From: Siphonodentalium dalli
Taxonomy: Eukaryota > Mollusca > Scaphopoda > Gadilida > Siphonodentaliidae
NCBI GenBank assembly: GCA_032622095.1
Contig: CP136061.1
Span: forward strand, 217,838,373 to 217,902,372
Direction: 5' to 3'
DNA length: 64,000 bases
Numbering within the stretch: the first letter of the stretch is position 1; each line of letters opens with the position of its first letter. The notes under the pieces were generated by a model, which was given only the letters and a program-made list of their open reading frames with translations, was not told where the DNA came from and ran no database searches. The position numbers were made by a program, and so were the translations under genes. Shown piece by piece: positions 11,519 to 20,433 of the stretch.

Positions 11519-13102
11519 ATGGCTGAACCTTTATGCAGAGATAAAACAGTTAGCATTCGTCGAGGCCTCTTCGGACGAATAACTCACCTAAATATCGTGC
11601 AAGGGATTTCCGAAGTTATTGACATTGACAACATAGTAGCAGTCCAATTGACAAAAACAGAGTGGTTAGTGACTCTAAAAGACCTAGACTCAAAATCCAA
11701 ATTGATTACAGATGGGGTACAGTTGTTCGGGCGCCGTGTAAGACCAGTTGATGTTGAAAGGCGTGTCATTATGGTGACTGTGTTAGAGGCCCCTTTTGAG
11801 ATGGGAGATTCTAAAGTCGTGGAGGAACTCTCAAAATATGGAAAAGTGATAGGGGACAGTGTGAAGCGAGGGACTGTTGGTGATTCTAATATTGAAGATG
11901 GAAATCGATACATTCAGATGACCGACTGCGACGAGATTCCAAATGTTATCGAGATCGACAGTTTTGATCTGTATGTGTTGTCAGACAAAACAAAGCAAAT
12001 GTGTTCACGGTGTGAATCGCTGCATTATAGGTGGGAGTCATGCGATAATGCTAGCAGACGGCCTAGGTGTGGAAACTGTCTGAGTGATGAACACAACTCA
12101 TACCAATGTGATCAGGAGGTTGTTTGTAGACAATGTGGTTTAAGTGGTCATAAACAATACATGCCAGTATGTCCAAAGTGGAAGTCACGTGGTGAACGTG
12201 TTCAAGTTAAATGTGATCAGTGTGGTGCGCATGGGCAGAGCCAGCATATGTCCAAATGCCCAAAATCGAGCAGACAAACAGAAAACGGTAAATCGGAGCA
12301 AACCAAAGCCGCGCCTGACTTTGACAAGAGAGCTGATAACGGCAGACAGAACGAGTTCAAAAAGCCGTCGATTGCTACTCGATTGCCAATGGAAGACGAG
12401 TTCGTTGTTGTCACCGACCAGGACTCAGTAATCGTGGGCGACACAACACCCGGAAATCCCAAAGCCAAAATTCATGTCGGGACAGATTCAATTGTGCTAG
12501 GGGCCAGCAATTGCTACGGCCTAGAAATTAAGGACCCAGAGATGAGGGTGTTCAACTATTCTGGCGCAGACATGAGCGATGTATCAAAACTGATAGAAAG
12601 TATCGACCAAGCAAAGCTTGATAAAAAGGAAATCAAGTCAGTGTTCGTGCATCTCGGGACAAATGACATCATTCATCAATATAGTGACTATGATATGGTA
12701 ATTATGGAATACACAAAGGGCCTTGCTGTCATCAGAAACGAATTCAGAAATGCAACAGTAAATTTGTGCACAATACCGCCCAGGAAAGGAAAAGGGGGCA
12801 AAATCAAGGCCTTTAACGACACTGCTGCCCAAATGAACTTATTCTTGGAGAAGCTGTGCAGGAGAGAACCGGGCTTGAAGTTTATTGACACCAGGCAACT
12901 GTATTGGACTGACGAAGGGCACGTTATTAAAGCCCTCTTTCAACATGATGACCAGTCCGGTCTTCATCTGAGCCCGGAAGGGAAGAGGGAGGTTGCCTCT
13001 ATTATTCGTGATACGCGAGTGGCCGAAAGGAAGAGAACAAGGAGCAGCAACAACCGTTCGCCCACCCCGGAACGGAAAAGCGCCAAACTGGATGATGAAT
13101 GA
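11519..13102 (+). CDS. LINE ORF1: zinc-knuckle and SGNH-hydrolase-like protein
   Basis: A 527-residue protein from the ATG at 11519; an earlier GTG at 11513 is not needed. ORF1 proteins of LINEs bind the element RNA and form the transposition particle. Four zinc-knuckle-like modules lie at about residues 160-245: C-x2-C pairs followed by H and C, for example CRQCGLSGH and CDQCGAHGQ. Residues ~315-505 resemble an SGNH (GDSL-type) hydrolase. Its block I is LGASN with the candidate nucleophile at Ser330 (GAS in place of the usual GDS), block III is GTND at residues 380-383, and block V is GLHLSPEG with His483. Esterase-like domains are known in ORF1 of CR1-type LINEs. The C-terminus is basic. 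It ends in TGA at 13100-13102, in the same frame as ORF2. Confidence 0.88.
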   Translation: MAEPLCRDKTVSIRRGLFGRITHLNIVQGISEVIDIDNIVAVQLTKTEWLVTLKDLDSKSKLITDGVQLFGRRVRPVDVERRVIMVTVLEAPFEMGDSKVVEELSKYGKVIGDSVKRGTVGDSNIEDGNRYIQMTDCDEIPNVIEIDSFDLYVLSDKTKQMCSRCESLHYRWESCDNASRRPRCGNCLSDEHNSYQCDQEVVCRQCGLSGHKQYMPVCPKWKSRGERVQVKCDQCGAHGQSQHMSKCPKSSRQTENGKSEQTKAAPDFDKRADNGRQNEFKKPSIATRLPMEDEFVVVTDQDSVIVGDTTPGNPKAKIHVGTDSIVLGASNCYGLEIKDPEMRVFNYSGADMSDVSKLIESIDQAKLDKKEIKSVFVHLGTNDIIHQYSDYDMVIMEYTKGLAVIRNEFRNATVNLCTIPPRKGKGGKIKAFNDTAAQMNLFLEKLCRREPGLKFIDTRQLYWTDEGHVIKALFQHDDQSGLHLSPEGKREVASIIRDTRVAERKRTRSSNNRSPTPERKSAKLDDE

Positions 13103-13189
13103 TGTTTCTGTGCGCAGGGAACTCTAATTAATTGTTTGAGTCCTAATCTTGTTGAACAAACAATCGAAAATAGGTGTGAAATTTGTGAT

Positions 13190-16100
13190 ATGTTTACTTG
13201 TACATGTAATGTTATGTTGAACGATAGTGATAATATGTCATGCATACGACAATGCAATCAAAGTATATCATGCAATACTGTCGCTGAGAACACAAGTCAA
13301 TCGAGTTTTAATCAGCTAAAATTATTAGCCCTTAACGTGTGCGGGTTAGAACGAAGGCTAAACTACCCGGAATTCATTGAATTGGTTGATAAGTACGATG
13401 TTCTCTGCTTCTCTGAAACAAAAGCATTTGTCGAAGATGTGGTCGATATACCTGGGTTCGAGATATTAGCTAGGAAAGGGAAAAAAATGGGAACGGGTAA
13501 GAGGAGTGGTGGGATAATACTTGCCGTCAAATCAGTCCTCGTGAAAGCGACGGAAGTGGTTAAATCGGATACCAAGAATGTAGTGTGGGTCAGATTTTCG
13601 TGTGGCGAAGGGAGATCGGTATTAGTTGGGTCTGTCTATGTGCCCCCATCCAATACCAGATATGCCGATGACGAGTGGGCACGGTATATAAAGGGGGATA
13701 TAAGAAGGATACGCAGAGATACTGAGGGGGCGCTACTGGTTGGGGATTTTAATGCTCGCATAAGTTGTTTGAGTGATATTATGCGCGTGGATAGACGGGA
13801 CTTAGATTATGTCATCGATGGACCGGAAGGGGAGTCGTTTTTTAATTACATTTGTGACGATGCAGTTCAGCATCATCATGGAACGCGCGAGATTCCAAAG
13901 CGAGTTTCCCAGGACACTGGAAAAGCAAACTGCTACGGGTATAAACTAATAGATATATGTATTAATTCTAACCTGGTCGTTTTGAACGGTAGATGTGGAG
14001 AAGATAGAGGCATTGGGGAGCGAACGTGTAGTGACAAAAGCGTCATTGATTACGCCATATGCAGTAATGGCATTTTTCATGATGTAAGAAATTTTAAAGT
14101 AAACGAGTTTAATTCCTTGTTTTCTGATATACATAGAGGTATACACATAGAACTTGATTTATGTATTTTGGGGATCACAAGACCGAGTAAGAATGACACG
14201 CGGGATTATTATAATAAGAATTTAATTATAGCAAAACCGAAGAGGTGGAAATCCGAACACTGCCAGAAGTACGCAGGAAATATAAATACTCAACGTGTAA
14301 ATGGTGTCAAATGTGCAATTAGAGACATGAGTGTCAACGGTACAAATAGCGAAGCAATAAATGAGATTTGCGGAGAAATAACGGCAATCTTAATTGAATC
14401 CGCGAACAATACATGCGGTGTGACCAGTGTTGGTACTGGGGCACGAAATAGAGACCGACAGGGGAAGCCATGGTTTGATACCGAGTGTGGAACAAAGCGA
14501 AAGTTTTTTAATAAGACTAAACGCGGGTATAATTCAGACAAGACAGAATCAAATAAATCATTGTTCCGTAAGGCGGCTACCGACTATAGAAAAACGATGG
14601 ACAAGAAAATAAAAGAGAGAAGGGTGTCTGAAATCTCTAATTTGAGACATTTTCATGGTCGATCTACCGCAGACTTTTGGAAAAAGCTCAATACTTTAGT
14701 GAGCGATAACGGCAAAAAGGGCGATAATAGATCCGGTCCCGATACAAAGTGTTTTGCCGAACATTTTAAGAAATTAAACGAGGACGATGACGAGAACGCA
14801 GATTTGGGTGAACATATAGATGAAATATTTACTGAATCACACATGAGTATATTAAACCATGAAATCACCGAAGCGGAAATACGGGAAGCTGTCTCAAATC
14901 TTAAACATAATAAAGCGACAGGTGTAGATAATGTATGTAATGAGTACCTAAAATTCTCTGTCGATGAACTAATTGAAGTGTATATTGGTATGTTCAATTT
15001 GATATTGGACACCGGGTTCTTCCCGAAAGATTGGGCCATTGGAATGATACAGCCCATATATAAGAAAAGCGGTGATCGTGGGAGCCCCGATTCGTATAGG
15101 GGGATAACTTTATTGAGCTGTTTCGCTAAGATGTTTACATCAATCTTGAATAGAAGACTTTCAAAATTGTCTGATGAAACGGGTCTCATTGGTACAAACC
15201 AAACAGGGTTCAAGAAAAAACACTCAACTGTTGATAATGTATTTATTATGCACAGTATCATTAACATGTATCTCGTAAGTGGGCGCAAACTTTATTGTGC
15301 ATTTGTAGATTTTAAAAAGGCATACGATAGTGTGTGGAGAGAAGGATTATTTCTTAAAATGCTGCAAAATGGAATAAATGGTAAATTGTTCAGGGTAGTG
15401 AGGAACATGTATAGCCAGATAAAAACATGTGTGAGAAAAGAACAAGAACGTTCTGAGTTTTTTGCCAGCAACATAGGCCTTTTTCAAGGAGAATTAATGT
15501 CTCCTTTTTTGTTCTCCTTATTTGTGAATGACTTGCAGGAATTTATCAGTAACTGTGCGGTCGAAAATTTAAAGTATCTCGATGAACTATTTTTTGACAA
15601 TTTGAAATGCTTTGTGGGTATATTATGTTTGTTATATGCGGATGATACCGTACTAATGACAGACGACGAGGCAACTATGCACAGGGCGATTCAGGCATTT
15701 AGTGATTATGCGGACGCATGGGGTCTAGAAGTTAATTCATCAAAAACGAAAGTTGTGATTTTCTGTAAAAGATTACCTAAGATTGTACCGACATTTATAT
15801 TCAATGGTAAACCTTTGGAAACGGTAAAGGAATTTGTGTATCTGGGTGTAATTTTTTTCTTTAATGGGAGATTTTGTAGATCTATTAAAAAAACGTGCAA
15901 ACTTGGTACGAAGGCGATGTATGCACTGTTGAATAAAGTAAGGAAATTAGAGCTACCTGTAGATATCATGCTTCATTTGTTTGATACGATGGTCGCACCC
16001 ATATTATTATATGGCAGTGAAGTTTGGGGGTTTGAACCCTGTAAATCAATCGAAAGTGTACATCTCAAATTCTGTAAGATAATCATGGGTATGAAAGAAA

Positions 16101-16819
16101 GTACACCTAACTATATGGTATACGGAGAATTAGGTCGCCATCCTTTAATAATTGAAATAAAATGTAGAATCTTAACGTATTGGTCGAAACTAATGTCGAA
16201 TGAGGGCTCGATTATCGCCAAAAATATGTGTACATTAATACTGACCGTTTATCAAAATCAGCATCGCAGTGGAGACCTCAAATGGCTCCGATTTATAGAG
16301 CAGACATTCCAAGATACTGGAAAGAACTCCATGTTCATGAGCAGAAAGGATCTTACACAATCGGATATAAAACGAATAAAGTCCATACTTATTGATCAGT
16401 TTAACCAGGAATGGTTGGGAAATGTAGCTACATCATCAAGGGGTGGTTTCTATGGTGGTATTTCTGTACGTCCGGAGATTAGAAGATATCTAACTCAACT
16501 TCCATGGTATTTAGCCGAATGCATTGTTAAGATTAGGACATCAAATCATCGATTACCAATAGAAAGTGGACGGTGGAAAAAATCAAAACAGAATGACAGA
16601 GTTTGTACATTATGTAATGACGGAATAGGAGATGAATACCACTTTGTAATTAAATGTTCACACCTTAATGATATCCGAATCAAATATATCCCGGACTATT
16701 ACTGGAAATATCCGAGCAAAGAAAAGTTCTATAGACTTCTATCGATTGAAAATATTAGTATATTGCGGAGATTATCATTATATCTTAAGTGTGCCTTTAA
16801 GGAATTGCCCAAAATCTGA
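13190..16819 (+). CDS. LINE ORF2: APE-type endonuclease and reverse transcriptase
   Basis: A 1209-residue polyprotein from the first ATG of the frame at 13190; the open frame itself extends back to the ORF1 stop at 13100. It nicks target DNA and copies the element RNA onto the nick. The endonuclease comes first (about residues 44-320), with LALNVCG, SETK, VYVPP, VGDFNAR, SVIDYAI and a FSDIH motif supplying the usual catalytic set. The reverse transcriptase follows, with IQPIYKKSGD, SYRGITLLSC, CAFVDFKKAYDSVW, FQGELMSPFLFSLF and the catalytic YADD at 15635-15646 (residues 816-819). The FQGE motif differs from the more usual RQGE. The C-terminal part has NHRLPIESGRW and a zinc motif C-x2-C-x8-H-x4-C at residues ~1139-1156. 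No RNase H domain is seen. Complete and uninterrupted. Confidence 0.95.
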   Translation: MFTCTCNVMLNDSDNMSCIRQCNQSISCNTVAENTSQSSFNQLKLLALNVCGLERRLNYPEFIELVDKYDVLCFSETKAFVEDVVDIPGFEILARKGKKMGTGKRSGGIILAVKSVLVKATEVVKSDTKNVVWVRFSCGEGRSVLVGSVYVPPSNTRYADDEWARYIKGDIRRIRRDTEGALLVGDFNARISCLSDIMRVDRRDLDYVIDGPEGESFFNYICDDAVQHHHGTREIPKRVSQDTGKANCYGYKLIDICINSNLVVLNGRCGEDRGIGERTCSDKSVIDYAICSNGIFHDVRNFKVNEFNSLFSDIHRGIHIELDLCILGITRPSKNDTRDYYNKNLIIAKPKRWKSEHCQKYAGNINTQRVNGVKCAIRDMSVNGTNSEAINEICGEITAILIESANNTCGVTSVGTGARNRDRQGKPWFDTECGTKRKFFNKTKRGYNSDKTESNKSLFRKAATDYRKTMDKKIKERRVSEISNLRHFHGRSTADFWKKLNTLVSDNGKKGDNRSGPDTKCFAEHFKKLNEDDDENADLGEHIDEIFTESHMSILNHEITEAEIREAVSNLKHNKATGVDNVCNEYLKFSVDELIEVYIGMFNLILDTGFFPKDWAIGMIQPIYKKSGDRGSPDSYRGITLLSCFAKMFTSILNRRLSKLSDETGLIGTNQTGFKKKHSTVDNVFIMHSIINMYLVSGRKLYCAFVDFKKAYDSVWREGLFLKMLQNGINGKLFRVVRNMYSQIKTCVRKEQERSEFFASNIGLFQGELMSPFLFSLFVNDLQEFISNCAVENLKYLDELFFDNLKCFVGILCLLYADDTVLMTDDEATMHRAIQAFSDYADAWGLEVNSSKTKVVIFCKRLPKIVPTFIFNGKPLETVKEFVYLGVIFFFNGRFCRSIKKTCKLGTKAMYALLNKVRKLELPVDIMLHLFDTMVAPILLYGSEVWGFEPCKSIESVHLKFCKIIMGMKESTPNYMVYGELGRHPLIIEIKCRILTYWSKLMSNEGSIIAKNMCTLILTVYQNQHRSGDLKWLRFIEQTFQDTGKNSMFMSRKDLTQSDIKRIKSILIDQFNQEWLGNVATSSRGGFYGGISVRPEIRRYLTQLPWYLAECIVKIRTSNHRLPIESGRWKKSKQNDRVCTLCNDGIGDEYHFVIKCSHLNDIRIKYIPDYYWKYPSKEKFYRLLSIENISILRRLSLYLKCAFKELPKI

Positions 16820-17104
16820 GACACTGGAGACCCCACCCGCCTGGGCAAAAACTCCCCATTTCAAAACACATCCCAATTGTTGAGACCGGGGGTAATTATA
16901 ACTACTGTTCCCCTGCATTATTCGATGTGGGTGACAAAATGGGAATGGGCGTGCCTTCACCCAGCGGGATTGAGATGTATAAATATTATGTTATTATGGC
17001 TGTGGCATGAGTATACGATTATATAGCCACTAAATAGTTTCCTGCTATTGTACATATATGTATATATATATTTTGCATGTTCTGTGTTAAATCATAGCTT
17101 TCGC

Positions 17105-17129
17105 AATAAACTGATTGATTGATTGATTG
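17105..17129 (+). repeat. LINE 3' end: AATAAA and GATT tail
   Basis: AATAAA at 17105-17110 is followed directly by four to five GATT units ending at 17129. A polyadenylation signal joined to a short simple-repeat tail marks the 3' end of a LINE primed on its target. Confidence 0.85.
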
Positions 17130-18836
17130 CATATATTACATTAGTTCTCAAAATAAATGATTATATGATACATGAATGTTGTGGCATTGGAATTGTCAGT
17201 TATGCCAGTTTGTGTGACATTAGAGCACGGGGTGAATTGAGTGACACGGCAAAATTAATACAATCGCAGCCATAAAATGGCTGTCAAAATGGCTGCAACT
17301 CAAACCCAATGATTTACATCTTTAAAGTTCGGGGTTTCTGCTTTTCCAACATCCAAATGTCGGGTGAAAATATAATAATTTTGGCCATGGAAAACACGAA
17401 GTATATGATTCGCGACACAGAACATAAGAGTTTCATTCGCACTTAATTAACGAATGTTACACAGAAACTGACGTGCATACCCTTGTGGTATAAAGGCTAG
17501 TTATGTTTCCGGAATTTTCTACACTCTGTGATAATAAACCATCCACATAATCCAAAAGCTTATCATACTGTAAAGAAATACGGATCTTCTTAATAGATTA
17601 GCGCCACATCTCACCATATCTTACAATTTATGTGAGACTAATTTTCACGCTGCTACCAAACCGGTTTATTAGTAGAACATTTTGTTCAAATTACTTCAGT
17701 CGCCACTTTACTAATGGAATATGCTACCACGCAATGCATAATATTAGTTCTCAGTATCGTTTTGTTTGAAAATATCTAACCACTACCACCCACGTAGGCC
17801 TAATTGTGCTAAATATCAGGTGATCATCGTTTAAAGCTGCTTTTCGGCGTTTTGAACATTCGCAAAATGTTGCTATCTGTGCATGGTTTTGAGTGCATCA
17901 ACTATCTGTAGAATTATGGAGAAGGGGTAAAGACGGTGATGTGTTTCGCGTATATGTGGCTTTGGTGAATATAAACACATAATAAGTTCCAGATATAATA
18001 ACAATGTTGGTCAAGTTTACAATTTATTGAAGATAGTCTATGGTACGCCTTTGTGTTTTGAGAAATTGCGTTCATAATATATCACCATGCATTCTTGTGA
18101 TAAAAGCGAAATATTCGTGTTCATCACTTGATCGAGGCAACTATGACTACTTGAGACATGGCTAATATTATCTTCACATTTTACCCAGAACTATATGAGT
18201 ATCTTTCATATTGTTCTGTTAATTTTGAAAGGCTTGATGTAGATATCAAAATAAATGAAGCTTCTAGAAAAGGTCACACAATCAATACATCCCTACCAAA
18301 TCGCATTTAACTGTTTAATGTTTAATTACACATATAATCACACGATTTAAGATAACAAGTACATATAAATAAGCGTTATTTATACGTTTCTGGGTGTTAA
18401 AAAGTCCAGATTGAACGAAATTTCACATATTGAGACCATTATTATGTAAATATTACTGTTATAGTTCCAATATCGATCAAAGTTCAACCAGATACCAAAG
18501 TTTTATATAAACTTGACGGTAAACATTGGAAAATGTCAAAGCGTTTAAAAAATATTCTGCATATAGCATTTCAACTAAACTATTTGGACTTAATACGAGA
18601 TGAGCGATGTTTGTTGACAAATCACTGTAACGAGTTTGTTTATATACGACAATGGTTTCAAAACGCGAAAGTGGTGATGTTTTGCCAACTTTTATATTTT
18701 TGTACATTAACCCATTGCGACTGTCTTGGGTCCTTTAAAAATTAGAATGGATTCCTGTGAGAATGGAGTTGCGCGATGATGCATGGGTTCGGTAGATGAA
18801 AATTTAACTATTCATAATTCACTATCTCTTTTTCAG
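17130..18836. other. Non-coding DNA upstream of the first visible transporter exon
   Basis: No coding region is recognised. If the transporter's first exon lies further 5', this is intron. The last bases form a good splice acceptor: a pyrimidine-rich stretch then TTTTTCAG at 18829-18836. Confidence 0.5.
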
Positions 18837-19173
18837 CATGGCTCGGGAGTTTGGGTGTTGCCGTTACCTTCATTCTGTCGCCGGTTGTGACGACGATATG
18901 CCGCCGGAAGAGCCCTCGTCTGTACGCCGTCGTCGGTGGACTCATTTGTTCACTCGGTTGCCTCTTTCTTGCTTTCTCCAATCAAATCGAACAGATGTTT
19001 ATCAGTTATTGTGCCGCGCTGTCTCTGGGGTGTGCCCTGACTACCAACACTGCCACTATTATGATTGGGAGGTACTTCCGTCACAAAAGAGAATTTGCTG
19101 AAGTTATTTTCATTTCTGGAATAGGCATTGGAACTGCTGTTATCTCAGGTCTATACAAAGAGCTCATCATTGT
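18837..19173 (+). CDS. SLC16-type (monocarboxylate transporter-like) gene, exon A
   Basis: This exon encodes helices 2-5 of a 12-helix major facilitator resembling the monocarboxylate transporter family, which moves lactate, pyruvate or related acids with protons across the plasma membrane. It starts after TTTTTCAG with two bases that finish a codon, and reads WLGSLGVAVTFILSPVV. It then continues with hydrophobic segments LYAVVGGLICSLGCLFL and CAALSLGCALTTNTATI, and with IGRYFRHKREFAEVIF followed by SGIGIGT, the family's usual short basic loop then a Gly-rich helix. The exon ends at a GTGAGT donor (19174), in phase 2. The family normally has a first helix with a DGGWGW-like motif; no such exon was found upstream in the window. 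The substrate cannot be told. Confidence 0.85.
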
Positions 19174-19179
19174 GTGAGT

Positions 19180-19200
19180 ATATATATATATATATATATC
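19180..19200. repeat. (TA)n microsatellite beside the splice donor
   Basis: An alternating TA run of about 20 bp begins six bases after the exon A donor. It is simple sequence at the start of the intron. Confidence 0.85.
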
Positions 19201-19225
19201 TAGGCGTGCTGGCGTGGCTATATAT

Positions 19226-19340
19226 TTAACCCTTTCTATATACTAAATGGATTCTCCCATTCAGTTATAAAAGTATACATTGGAATCGTCCAGAGGGATG
19301 TCCAGAAAAATGAGCAGAAGCTCAAACTGGCGCCCGTTCG
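19226..19340 (+). repeat. Dispersed repeat family, copy 1 of 4
   Basis: A ~110-bp segment with ACTAAATGGATTCTCCCATT, TTATAAAAGTATACATTGGAAT and a GGGATGTCCA-type motif. Related copies on the same strand lie at about 40985-41180, 46310-46515 and 46870-47115. Later copies also carry AACTTAT...TCTGAACA and CCTAAGGG...ACTACTC. Non-coding; likely pieces of one mobile-element family. Confidence 0.55.
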
Positions 19341-19827
19341 TAGTGAGTTTAGGAACAGTTTGAACATATATCAATAGAAACTGAAACGGCCAGAGGTATT
19401 ATGACGTAGAAATCACTATTTTCTATGTTGTAAACAATCTATATTAAAATATAGTAATAAAGACATTGAACATGGAACGTCAAATTGCAGACGAGCGGAA
19501 ACTGTGGACTCTGCACCACATTCTTAAAGCCTATACCAATTTATTTATAAATAAATATATTTACAAATATTTATATCGAACATAATCTCCGTTTTATGGA
19601 GGAAAAATGGATCTCTCTTGTTTAGAGTGTCCGACCATTTTTTTCCAATCGTAGTCCTTTGATCGATGTAGTAAAATTTTACTGGAAAATAAAAAAATCT
19701 AATAGAATTATATCTTCCACCGAAACACCCTAAATGAACGACAACCAAAGAGCGACGTTTTCTAACAGAAACTCAGTTGTTAGTGTCATGCTTGAGTCTC
19801 TATTGACTGGTCTCTTTGATTCAGTAT

Positions 19828-20048
19828 GCGCCCTGTCACTAACTCGCGGCCATATTGGATCCACCAGGCCCGGTTCCGTGGTTTTAGTGCTACATGTCAA
19901 AGTTATGGTGTAGTATGCCATATATGGAAATGCTACTCCAGAACTTTGACCGGTAGCACTAAAACAATGGAACCGGGGTGAACGAATCTCTGAAACCACG
20001 GAACGTAGCTGGATGAAAGCAATTCGGCCGCGAATCAGTGATCTCGCT
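19828..20048. mobile_element. Palindromic MITE-like element, copy 1
   Basis: The segment is an imperfect palindrome: the left half has CGCGGCCATATTGGATCC and the right half ends in CGGCCGCGAATCAGTGATCTCGCT. The centre holds CCATATATGG flanked by GTAGTATG and ATGCTACTCC. A related 250-bp copy lies at 49388-49637. No coding capacity. The left end is placed only approximately. Confidence 0.65.
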
Positions 20049-20427
20049 TATTACTAGATTATGTCCTAGAAGTTATACAAAAACATTAAAAAAAATACTA
20101 AAAAAGCGAATTATGAGACGCTCATAGGAACGAATGGACACCAGCCACCCGTAGTGGATAAATGTGAAAAATCAAAAAGGTTGTAAAACCACCATCACTA
20201 AGAAGAACACGGAAACTATAGACTTTGTTCTCATCTGTATTCATTGATAACTCTCAGTGCAATCAGATTTCGAATGTGGAAACCATTGTTTTGTAAACAT
20301 TACTGTTACAGTGAAAGTCATTTTTATCAACAAACATCGCCCATAAATGTTTAACCCTTCCATGACTGGAACTTCATGAAATTTTGCGAAAACCCTGTAC
20401 CAATGCATTATACGGGAGCCTCGCATA

Positions 20428-20433
20428 TATATG
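20428..20433. repeat. Target-site duplication TATATG, left
   Basis: The six bases TATATG directly before the element start are repeated directly after its end at 24691-24696. A 6-bp duplication is the size made by Polinton/Maverick integrases. Confidence 0.85.

Larger units (their letters stand above)
11519..17129 (+). mobile_element. Intact two-ORF non-LTR retrotransposon (LINE)
   Basis: This segment carries two long uninterrupted reading frames (527 and 1209 codons), a ~300-bp 3' untranslated region, an AATAAA signal at 17105-17110 and a simple-repeat tail of GATT units ending at 17129. That layout is typical of the Jockey/CR1-type superfamily of APE-endonuclease LINEs; I do not assign a clade. 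The 5' end is not resolved and no target-site duplication was found by eye. Both ORFs are free of stops, so the copy is young and may still be able to move. It lies 1.7 kb upstream of the first visible transporter exon, in the same orientation, possibly inside a 5' intron. Two decayed relatives lie at 26163-29146 and 52471-62498. Confidence 0.93.

Noticed and set aside
14653-15288. 211-codon open frame on the minus strand within the LINE
   Set aside because: It is antisense to the reverse transcriptase coding sequence and has no domain of its own.
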